From: an uncultured Bacteroides sp. | GTDB taxonomy: Bacteria > Bacteroidota > Bacteroidia > Bacteroidales > Bacteroidaceae | Assembly (NCBI GenBank): GCA_902492205.1 | Contig: CABUKU010000005.1 | Span: forward strand, 62,001-126,000 | DNA length: 64,000 bases | Reading direction: 5' to 3' | Part shown: in pieces, positions 9,069 to 16,465 of the stretch | How the letters are laid out: each line of letters begins with the position of its first letter | Numbering within the stretch: the first letter of the stretch is position 1 | Notes under the pieces: generated by a model | The model's database searches: none | Told to the model about the DNA's origin: nothing | Seen by the model: the letters and a program-made list of their open reading frames with translations, nothing else | Translations under genes and position numbers: made by a program

Positions 9069-10808
9069 ATGAAAAGAAAACTATTACTGAGTGTATGTAT
9101 GCTGACTTTTATGACTTCAGTTTCTGTTGTAAAAGCGCAATATCCGCAGATTACAGGTGAAGCGAAAGAGGCTTATGCCAAAATGAAAGAAGAACTTTAT
9201 CGCAGTTCCGATGAAGCATGGGCAAAAGCTTTGCCTATTGTTCAGAAAGAAGCTAAAGAGGGACGTCCTTATATTTCTTGGGCATCTCGTCCCACAGATT
9301 TAGTGCAGGCTAAGATTCCTTCATTTCCGGGTGCGGAAGGTGGCGGTATGTTCAGCTTCGGTGGACGTGGTGGTAAAGTGATTACCGTTACAAACTTGAA
9401 CGACCGTGGTCCGGGTTCTTTCCGCGAAGCTTGCGAAACCGGTGGCGCACGTATTATTGTATTCAATGTGGCTGGTATCATTAAGTTGGAATCTCCTATT
9501 ATTGTTCGTGCTCCTTATGTTACTATTGCCGGACAAACTGCCCCGGGTGACGGTGTTTGCATTGCAGGTGAATCATTTTGGGTAGATACTCACGATGTAG
9601 TGGTGCGCCACATGCGTTTTCGTCGTGGTGAGACAAAAGTTTGGCATCGTGATGATTCCTTCGGTGGTAACCCGATTGGTAATATTATGATTGACCATTG
9701 TTCTTGTTCTTGGGGATTGGATGAAAACATCTCTTTCTATCGTCACATGTATGATTCAAGCGAAGGACAGTATGAAAATAAGGATGCGAAGCTCCCTACT
9801 GTGAATGTAACCATTCAGAATACGATTTCAGCAAAGGCACTCGATACATATAATCATGCTTTCGGAAGCACATTAGGTGGTGAAAATTGTGCTTTCATGC
9901 GTAATCTTTGGGCTAGTAACTCAGGACGTAATCCATCTATCGGCTGGAATGGTATCTTTAACTTCGTCAATAACGTAGTGTTCAACTGGGTTCACCGTTC
10001 TTCTGACGGTGGCGATTATACTGCTATCTTCAATATGATTAACAACTACTACAAACCGGGACCTGCAACTCCGAAAGACAATAATGTGGGACACCGTATA
10101 TTGAAGCCGGAAGCCGGACGCAGTAAGTTGAACTACAAAGTATATGGCCGTGTATATGCCGATGGTAATATCATGGAAGGTTATCCTGAAATCTCTGCCG
10201 ATAACTGGGCAGGTGGCATTCAGATTGAAGACCAGCCGAATACTGACGGATATACAGAATTAATGCGCAGCTATCAACCGTTTGAAATGCCATACATCAA
10301 TATAATGTCTGCTAACGATGCATACGATTATGTGTTGAAGCATGTAGGTGCAACTATTCCTTGCCGTGACATTGTAGACGAGCGTGTTGTAGAAGAAGCA
10401 AGAACAGGTATTCCTTATTACGAAAAGAAACTTCCGAAAGATGCTTATGGTGATTTGACAGGTTTGTCTCCTAAATCAATGGGAGAAGACGGACAGTTTA
10501 AATACCGTCGTTTGCCAAAAGATTCTTATAAGCAGGGTATCATTACAGATATTCGTCAGATGGGCGGATACCCCGAATATAAGGGAACTCCTTATGTGGA
10601 TACGGATGGTGATGGCATGCCGGATGCATGGGAAATTGCAAACGGTTTGAATCCTAATGATCCGAGCGATGCTAACGGTGACTGCACTGGTGATGGTTAT
10701 ACCAACATTGAAAAATACATCAATGGCATCAGCACAAAGAATAAAGTGGACTGGACGGATATGAAGAACAATTATGATACTTTGGAAGCAAAGGGTAAAT
10801 TGATGTAA
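9069..10808 (+). CDS. Pectate lyase, PL1 family, with C-terminal calcium-type repeat
   Basis: A 579-residue secreted lyase that cleaves the alpha-1,4-galacturonan backbone by beta-elimination. A signal peptide ends near VVKAQ (about residue 24). The parallel beta-helix runs from about residue 85: FPGAEGGGMFSFGGRGGKV, GPGSFREA, VTIAGQTAPGDGV and the family motif IDHCSCSWGLDE (about 207-218), as in the Bacteroides PL1_2 type. At about residue 510 there is a DTDGDGMPDAW motif followed by NGDCTGDGYTN, a thrombospondin-type calcium-binding repeat often found at the end of such lyases. It corresponds by family and context to BT1023. It heads an apparent operon with the DUF3826 gene 10 bp downstream. 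Confidence 0.92.
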   Translation: MKRKLLLSVCMLTFMTSVSVVKAQYPQITGEAKEAYAKMKEELYRSSDEAWAKALPIVQKEAKEGRPYISWASRPTDLVQAKIPSFPGAEGGGMFSFGGRGGKVITVTNLNDRGPGSFREACETGGARIIVFNVAGIIKLESPIIVRAPYVTIAGQTAPGDGVCIAGESFWVDTHDVVVRHMRFRRGETKVWHRDDSFGGNPIGNIMIDHCSCSWGLDENISFYRHMYDSSEGQYENKDAKLPTVNVTIQNTISAKALDTYNHAFGSTLGGENCAFMRNLWASNSGRNPSIGWNGIFNFVNNVVFNWVHRSSDGGDYTAIFNMINNYYKPGPATPKDNNVGHRILKPEAGRSKLNYKVYGRVYADGNIMEGYPEISADNWAGGIQIEDQPNTDGYTELMRSYQPFEMPYINIMSANDAYDYVLKHVGATIPCRDIVDERVVEEARTGIPYYEKKLPKDAYGDLTGLSPKSMGEDGQFKYRRLPKDSYKQGIITDIRQMGGYPEYKGTPYVDTDGDGMPDAWEIANGLNPNDPSDANGDCTGDGYTNIEKYINGISTKNKVDWTDMKNNYDTLEAKGKLM

Positions 10809-10818
10809 TAAGAGCCTT

Positions 10819-11487
10819 ATGAAGAAACTGTTTTTTATGATCCTATTGCTATCGGCAGGTCTGATGACTGCCGGAGCAGTAGATTTGAACAAGGAAAACC
10901 GTGATCCTAAATATGTGGAGTCTATTATTGGCAGGTCACAAAAGATTGTTGATAAACTGGGACTTACGGATGCAAAGGTGGCGGAAGATGTACGTAATGT
11001 AATTGCTAACCGGTATTTCCAATTGAATGATATTTATGAAGTTCGCGATTCTAAGATTAAATCAGTAAAAGAATCGGGTGTGACCGGTGATGCCAAGCAG
11101 GCTGCTCTTAAAGCTGCCGGCGATGAAGCAGATGCCGCACTCTACCGTTCTCATTTCGCTTTTCCTGCCAACCTTTCTCTCTTTTTGGATGAAAAGCAGG
11201 TTGAAGCCGTGAAAGACGGAATGACTTATGGAGTGGTAAAAGTGACTTATGAAGCTACTCTCGATATGATTCCTTCATTGAAAGAAGAAGAAAAGGCTCA
11301 GATATATGCGTGGCTGGTAGAAGCACGCGAATTTGCCATGGATGCCGAAAACTCGAATAAAAAGCATGCGGCATTTGGAAAATACAAAGGCCGTATCAAT
11401 AACTATCTTGCAAAAAGGGGTTATGATCTTAAGAAAGAAAGAGAAGATTGGTATAAGCGCGTGAAGGCACGCGGAGGAAAATTGTAA
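10819..11487 (+). CDS. DUF3826 family secreted protein
   Basis: A 222-residue protein with a signal peptide (cleavage near AGAVD, residue 21) and a mostly helical, lysine- and glutamate-rich mature part. I recognise it as DUF3826, whose function is unknown to me. The stretch from LDEKQVEAVKDGMTYGVVKV to NNYLAKRG aligns by eye with the C-terminus of the esterase encoded at 20568-22532 (LTEEQVEAILDKYTVGKVAF, then CEQYFNEHG). The family therefore exists here both alone and fused to an esterase. That suggests a pectin-related partner or binding role, which is inference. It is translated 10 bp after the PL1 gene, and a terminator follows its stop codon. Confidence 0.8.
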   Translation: MKKLFFMILLLSAGLMTAGAVDLNKENRDPKYVESIIGRSQKIVDKLGLTDAKVAEDVRNVIANRYFQLNDIYEVRDSKIKSVKESGVTGDAKQAALKAAGDEADAALYRSHFAFPANLSLFLDEKQVEAVKDGMTYGVVKVTYEATLDMIPSLKEEEKAQIYAWLVEAREFAMDAENSNKKHAAFGKYKGRINNYLAKRGYDLKKEREDWYKRVKARGGKL

Positions 11488-11517
11488 GTTGTAATTTCTC
11501 TCGTTTTAATATTTAAA

Positions 11518-11560
11518 CAGGATGCTTTTGGTAGTGATACCGGGAGCATCCTTCTTTTTA
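11518..11560 (+). terminator. Intrinsic terminator after the PL1-DUF3826 operon
   Basis: The stem GGATGC (11520-11525) pairs with GCATCC (11546-11551), reinforced by GGTA/TACC inside, and is followed by TTCTTTTTA. It is placed about 30 bp after the DUF3826 stop codon. Confidence 0.75.
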
Positions 11561-11733
11561 TGCTATATACATATAGTTTGAGTTTGTGTCTTTCACCTCA
11601 TTCATCCTCCGAAACCATTTACCACAAGTGTTTTGAGGGTGAAGGGCATGTTTCACCGTGATGAATGGAGGAATCACTGAGGTGATTGAATAGAATTACC
11701 TGACTGTTTTATAAAAACGTCCGGTGTTTTTTT

Positions 11734-11821
11734 AATCTCCCTAGGGTAGTTTAGTAATCTCCCATAGGATGTTGAACGGTTTCCCTTGGGTAATTGCCCG
11801 ATTACCCTAGGGAAATTTCCG
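11734..11821. repeat. Array A: four 22-bp units with CCCTAGGG-type palindromic cores
   Basis: The cores CCCTAGGG, CCCATAGG, CCCTTGGG and CCCTAGGG start at 11739, 11761, 11783 and 11805, exactly 22 bp apart. The first two units also share the flank AATCT. Units three and four additionally form a 15-bp inverted repeat (11780-11794 with 11801-11815, one mismatch). No spacer diversity or direct-repeat identity of the CRISPR kind is present. The function is unknown. Two other arrays with the same period but different cores occur at 22739 and 59942. Confidence 0.8.
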
Positions 11822-11993
11822 GGTATCTTTCATTGATAAATGTAAAGAGGCTTCACCCGCTATCGCTTTGCTATAAGCTGTTTCAAAGAAAGTGAACCCG
11901 GTGAAGGGGAGAAATATAAACTAAGTGTATGAGCTTTTTTCGTTTTTTCTTGCAGTGTGTGAGTACAACATTCTATTTCAAACGTTTAGTATA

Positions 11994-12001
11994 TAGATTT
12001 G
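11994..12001 (+). promoter_or_regulatory. -7 promoter element upstream of the GH43-like gene
   Basis: TAGATTTG is a perfect TAnnTTTG match. Transcription would start near 12008, giving a leader of about 190 bases that contains a terminator-like hairpin at 12088-12131. Confidence 0.5.
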
Positions 12002-12087
12002 GGTAAACAACAGGTTTATTAGTTTAGGTGAAAAGATTGAATTTTTTGGGTGTTTAAATAGTTAGGTTAAAATTAGGTTAGTGGAGA

Positions 12088-12131
12088 TTGTCTCGGGGTG
12101 TTGATGCTTCGGGACTTTTTCTTTTTATACG
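12088..12131 (+). terminator. Terminator-like hairpin within the leader of the GH43-like gene
   Basis: GTCTCG (12090-12095) pairs with CGGGAC (12110-12115, one G-U pair) and is followed at once by TTTTTCTTTTT. It lies between a promoter and the gene it serves, so it could be an attenuator or the end of a short RNA of about 110 bases. The stem is short, so confidence is modest. Confidence 0.4.
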
Positions 12132-12197
12132 TATGAGTACACAAACGGTTTGCAGCCGTCTTTCTTCTATAAATATGGAACAAACTTTCTGAATAAA

Positions 12198-13124
12198 ATG
12201 ATGAGGATAATTACATTGCTGTCTGGCATTTGCCTGTTTCTGTTTGCTTCTTGTAAAGCGGAAAAAGAATATTATGTATCTACGGGTTTCCATGAACCTG
12301 CCAATGAGGGACTTAGGTTCATATACAGCCAAGACGGTATTCATTGGGATAGTATTGCGGGAACTTGGCTGAAGCCGGAAATAGGCTCGCAAGGCATTAT
12401 GCGTGATCCGTCTATGGTGCGTACACCGGACGGCACTTTTCATTTGGTATGGACAATTGCATGGAAAGGCGACCGTGGATTCGGCTATGCCCATTCTAAA
12501 GATTTGATTCATTGGTCGGAAGAAAAGATTATTCCGGTCATGGAGAAAGAACCGACGACTGTCAATGTCTGGGCTCCCGAAATATTTTATGATGATGAAA
12601 AGCAAGAGTTTGTTGTAGTCTGGGCTTCTTGTGTGCCGGGACGTTTTGAGAAAGGCATTGAAGATGAATATAATAATCACCGTTTGTATTACATTACTAC
12701 GAAAGACTTTGAAACCGTTTCGGATGCAAAGTTGCTGTATGATCCCGGCTTTAGTTGCATAGATGCCGTGATAGTGAAACGCGCGAAAGAAGATTATGTA
12801 ATGGTGTTGAAAGACAATACCCGTCCCAACCGCAATTTGAAAATTGCATTTGCCAATTCTCCTACCGGACCGTATTCTCCGGCATCGGAAGCATTTACCG
12901 AAACTTTTGTGGAAGGACCTACTGTGGAGAAGGTGGGAGAGGATTATTATATTTATTTTGATGTGTACAGAAGGAAGATCTTTGGTGCCATGCGTACGAA
13001 AGATTTTATCACTTTCACGGACGAAACGGAAAACGTTTCTGTCCCCGGGGGACATAAGCACGGAACTATATTCAAAGCTCCGGCATCGGTTGTCGAAAAT
13101 TTAATCAAGAATCAGAAAAAGTAA
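12198..13124 (+). CDS. GH43-like five-bladed propeller glycosidase, lipoprotein
   Basis: About 308 residues from the ATG at 12198 (MMRIITLLSGICLFLFASC), chosen because it gives a clean lipoprotein signal; an in-frame start 16 codons upstream would bury it. Propeller motifs are IMRDPSMVRTPDG (candidate catalytic base Asp), VNVWAPEIFYDD, FSCIDAVIV (candidate second Asp) and FVEGPTVEKVGEDYYIYF (candidate acid Glu). This arrangement is usual in GH43, with repeated DLIHWSE-like strands. It occupies the position of BT1021. GH43 members act on arabinose or xylose linkages, but the exact substrate within RG-II is not deducible. Translation of the next gene starts 9 bp after the stop codon. Confidence 0.75.
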   Translation: MMRIITLLSGICLFLFASCKAEKEYYVSTGFHEPANEGLRFIYSQDGIHWDSIAGTWLKPEIGSQGIMRDPSMVRTPDGTFHLVWTIAWKGDRGFGYAHSKDLIHWSEEKIIPVMEKEPTTVNVWAPEIFYDDEKQEFVVVWASCVPGRFEKGIEDEYNNHRLYYITTKDFETVSDAKLLYDPGFSCIDAVIVKRAKEDYVMVLKDNTRPNRNLKIAFANSPTGPYSPASEAFTETFVEGPTVEKVGEDYYIYFDVYRRKIFGAMRTKDFITFTDETENVSVPGGHKHGTIFKAPASVVENLIKNQKK

Positions 13125-13133
13125 ATTGAGCAT

Positions 13134-16100
13134 ATGATGAACCATACTACAAAACTTCTTTTTGCGGTAGCTGCCACGTGGCTTTGTTCGGTAGGAATGC
13201 AGGCGCAGGATAGAGTACATTACACAGGAACGGAACTTTCTAATCCAACTTACCACGACGGACAACTGTCTCCGGTGGTGGGAGTTCATAATATTCAGGT
13301 AATGCGTGCCAACCGCGAGCATCCCGATGCTTCCAACGGAAACGGCTGGACGTATAATCATCAGTCTATGCTGGCTTTTTGGAACGGCCGGTTCTATATG
13401 CATTATCTTTCCGATCCTTCGGACGAGCATATCCCGCCTTCACAAACTTTCCTGATGACTTCCAAAGATGGTTATCATTGGACGAATCTCGTAACCTTGT
13501 TTCCTATCTATCGTGTGCCCGATGGTTATACGAAACCGGGGCGTACCGATAAAGCTGAAAATCTCGATGCAATCATGCACCAGCGTGTAGGTTTCTATGT
13601 ATCGAAAAGCGGGAAACTGATAGCAATGGGAAACTATGGTGTAGCGTTGGATAAGAAAGACGATCCGAACGACGGTAACGGTATCGGCCGTGTGGTTCGT
13701 GAAATCAAGAAAGACGGCACATTCGGCGACATTTATTTCATTTATTATAATCATGCTTTCAATGAGAAGAATACGAATTTTCCTTACTTTAAACGCAGTA
13801 AGGACAAGGAATTTGTGAAAGCCTGCCAAGAGATATTGGATAATCCCCGTTACCGTATGCAGTGGGTGGAAGAGGCCGACCGCAATGATCCTCTCATCCC
13901 ATTGAATAAAGGATATAAAGCATATTGTGATTACACTTTGCCCGATGGTCGCATTGCGGCTCTTTGGAAACATGCTTTGACTTCCATTAGTGAAGACGGT
14001 GGCAATACATGGTCGCAACCTGTGGAGCGTGCCAAAGGATTTGTGAATAGTAATGCCAAGATTTGGGGACAGAGGTTGAGTGACGGAACGTATGCAACGG
14101 TTTATAACCCTTCCGAGTTTCGTTGGCCGTTGGCTATCTCATTGAGCAAAGACGGTTTGGAATATACTACATTGAACCTGATACATGGCGAGATAACCCC
14201 GATGCGTTATGGTGGAAACTATAAATCATATGGTCCGCAATACGTTCGTGGCATTCAAGAAGGCAACGGCACTCCGGCAGACGGAGACATGTGGGTTACT
14301 TATAGTATGAACAAGGAAGATATGTGGGTTTCACATATTCCTGTTCCTGTTCGCACGGAAGCAAGTGCACATGCCGATGATAACTTTGCCGATTATAAGA
14401 ATCTGAGTGAACTGACAGATTGGAATCTTTATTCTTTGCAGTGGGCTCCTGTTTCATTGGATGGCAAGTGGCTGGTAATGCAAGATAAAGACCTGCACGA
14501 TTATGCCAGAGTAGAACGTAAAATCCCGGCAAGCAAAGAGTTGAAAGTATCATTCGACTTAATGGCGGAGCAAAACGATAAAGGAACATTGCAAATAGAA
14601 TTTGTAGATAAGAACGGAATAGCCTGTTCACGTCTTGAACTGACAAAAGACGGAATCTTCCGTGCCAAGGGCGGAGCGCGTTTCGGTAATCTGATAAAGT
14701 ATGAACCGAGCAAGACATATCATGTAGAGGCTGTTTTGTCGGTAGCCAACCGCTTGATACAGATCTTTGTAGACGGAAAGAAAGTGGGGCAGCGCATGTT
14801 TTATGCTCCTGTTCCGGCTATTGAGAGAGTATTGTTCCGCACAGGTGAACTACGCCAATTTCCTACTCCCGAAACAGAAGCCGATTGGTATGGCACATTA
14901 CCCGATGCGGGAGAAGAAGAACCGCTTTGCACCTATCGTATAGCAAACTTCAAAACTTCTTCCACCGATAAAGATGCAACATCGGCTGTCTTGAAATTCA
15001 ATGACTTCAAGCATTATGTGGATTATTTCAATAACATGGAAGATGAAAACATAGCTCAGGCTATCCCTAATGCGAAAGCCTGGGAGTGGATGGAAGAGAA
15101 TATTCCTTTATTTGAATGCCCGCAAAAAAACTTTGAAGAAATGTACTATTTCCGTTGGTGGTCTTTGCGCAAGCATATAAAGAACACACCGGCAGGTTAT
15201 GGAATGACAGAGTTTTTGGTGAACCGTACGTATGCCGATAAATATAACTTGATAGCTTGCGCTATCGGTCATCACATCTATGAAAGCCGTTGGTTGCGCA
15301 ATCAGGATTATTTGAATCAGATTATTCACACTTGGTATCGTGGCAATGACGGTAAGCCGATGAATAAAATGAATAAGTTCAGTTCATGGAATGCCGATGC
15401 TGTTTTTAACCGTTACATGGTGAACGGTGATAAAGCATTCTTGTTTGATATGCTTCCCGATTTGGAGACTGAATACAAACGTTGGGAAAGTACCAACCGC
15501 TTAAAGAACGGCTTATATTGGCAAGGTGATGTGCAGGACGGAATGGAAGAATCAATCAGTGGCGGACGCAGGAAACAGTATGCGCGCCCAACGATTAACA
15601 GCTATATGTATGCCAATGCAAAAGCGCTTTCGGCTATCGGTATCATGGCAGGAGAAGAAGGCATGGCCATGACTTACTCCATGAAAGCCGATACATTGAA
15701 ACTGCTGGTACAGGATAAATTGTGGAATGCCCGCCATGAGTTCTTTGAAACAATGCGAAAAGATTCTTCTGCCAATGTCCGCGAAGCTATTGGTTATATT
15801 CCTTGGTACTTTAATTTACCCGATGCAGGTAAGTATGATGTGGCTTGGAAACAAGTAACGGATGAAAAAGGCTTTGATGCTCCTTACGGATTGACTACGG
15901 CAGAACGCCGTCATCCCGAGTTCCGTACCCGTGGTGTAGGTAAATGTGAGTGGGACGGTGCTATTTGGCCGTTTGCTTCTGCCCAAACGCTTACAGGCAT
16001 GGCAAACTTTATGAATAACTATCCGCAGTCGGTACTTACCGATAGTGTGTATTTTCATCAAATGGAACGTTATGTGGAATCACAATATCACCGTGGCCGT

Positions 16101-16454
16101 CCTTACATCGGTGAATATTTGGATGAAGTGACAGGCTATTGGTTGAAAGGCGACCAGGAACGCAGCCGTTACTACAATCACTCTACTTTCAACGATTTGA
16201 TGATTACCGGCTTGATAGGTTTACGTCCTCGTTTGGATAATACCATAGAGGTCAACCCGCTTGTTCCGGAAGGTAAATGGGGGTGGTTCTGCTTGGATAA
16301 TGTGTTGTATCACGGACATAACATTTCTATTATTTGGGATAAAGACGGTAGCCGTTACCACATGGGTAAAGGTTTGCGGGTGCTTGTTGACGGTAAGGAA
16401 GTAGGCTGTGCCGATACTTTGACGAAACTTGTTTGTGTAGATGCATTAAAATAA
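13134..16454 (+). CDS. GH143-GH142 bifunctional enzyme (DHA hydrolase plus beta-L-arabinofuranosidase), BT1020-like
   Basis: A 1106-residue secreted two-enzyme protein. The signal peptide ends near GMQAQ. Residues about 25-430 form a sialidase-like six-bladed propeller (YNHQSMLAFWNGRFYMHYLS, SISEDGGNTWSQPV), as in GH143, which removes the Dha sugar from side chain D of RG-II. About 430-610 is a beta-sandwich (VSFDLMAEQNDKGTLQIEF). About 640-1106 is an all-helical barrel (YYFRWWSLRKHIKNTPAGYG, GDVQDGMEESISGG, CEWDGAIWPFASAQT), as in GH142, a beta-L-arabinofuranosidase. The domain order and length match BT1020 of B. thetaiotaomicron, the founder of both families. It lies between the GH43-like and GH78 genes with gaps of about 10 bp, so cotranscription is likely. 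Confidence 0.88.
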   Translation: MMNHTTKLLFAVAATWLCSVGMQAQDRVHYTGTELSNPTYHDGQLSPVVGVHNIQVMRANREHPDASNGNGWTYNHQSMLAFWNGRFYMHYLSDPSDEHIPPSQTFLMTSKDGYHWTNLVTLFPIYRVPDGYTKPGRTDKAENLDAIMHQRVGFYVSKSGKLIAMGNYGVALDKKDDPNDGNGIGRVVREIKKDGTFGDIYFIYYNHAFNEKNTNFPYFKRSKDKEFVKACQEILDNPRYRMQWVEEADRNDPLIPLNKGYKAYCDYTLPDGRIAALWKHALTSISEDGGNTWSQPVERAKGFVNSNAKIWGQRLSDGTYATVYNPSEFRWPLAISLSKDGLEYTTLNLIHGEITPMRYGGNYKSYGPQYVRGIQEGNGTPADGDMWVTYSMNKEDMWVSHIPVPVRTEASAHADDNFADYKNLSELTDWNLYSLQWAPVSLDGKWLVMQDKDLHDYARVERKIPASKELKVSFDLMAEQNDKGTLQIEFVDKNGIACSRLELTKDGIFRAKGGARFGNLIKYEPSKTYHVEAVLSVANRLIQIFVDGKKVGQRMFYAPVPAIERVLFRTGELRQFPTPETEADWYGTLPDAGEEEPLCTYRIANFKTSSTDKDATSAVLKFNDFKHYVDYFNNMEDENIAQAIPNAKAWEWMEENIPLFECPQKNFEEMYYFRWWSLRKHIKNTPAGYGMTEFLVNRTYADKYNLIACAIGHHIYESRWLRNQDYLNQIIHTWYRGNDGKPMNKMNKFSSWNADAVFNRYMVNGDKAFLFDMLPDLETEYKRWESTNRLKNGLYWQGDVQDGMEESISGGRRKQYARPTINSYMYANAKALSAIGIMAGEEGMAMTYSMKADTLKLLVQDKLWNARHEFFETMRKDSSANVREAIGYIPWYFNLPDAGKYDVAWKQVTDEKGFDAPYGLTTAERRHPEFRTRGVGKCEWDGAIWPFASAQTLTGMANFMNNYPQSVLTDSVYFHQMERYVESQYHRGRPYIGEYLDEVTGYWLKGDQERSRYYNHSTFNDLMITGLIGLRPRLDNTIEVNPLVPEGKWGWFCLDNVLYHGHNISIIWDKDGSRYHMGKGLRVLVDGKEVGCADTLTKLVCVDALK

Positions 16455-16465
16455 CGAATAATGTT

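Larger units (their letters stand above)
11488..12197. other. 710-bp intergenic spacer with terminator, 22-bp array, promoter and leader hairpin
   Basis: No gene was recognised. From left to right it holds an intrinsic terminator (11518-11560), a four-unit 22-bp array with CCCTAGGG cores (11734-11821), a perfect -7 element (11994-12001) and a terminator-like hairpin inside the leader (12088-12131). A further loose inverted similarity links the sequence around 11595-11620 to that around 11655-11685 (cacctcattcatcctcc versus gatgaatggagg). Confidence 0.6.

Noticed and set aside
12078..13061. Long open frame (about 327 codons) on the minus strand opposite the GH43-like gene
   Set aside because: Its translation has no signal, domain or family resemblance and is rich in Arg, His, Phe and Ile in the manner of antisense frames. 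The plus-strand frame is a clear glycosidase.
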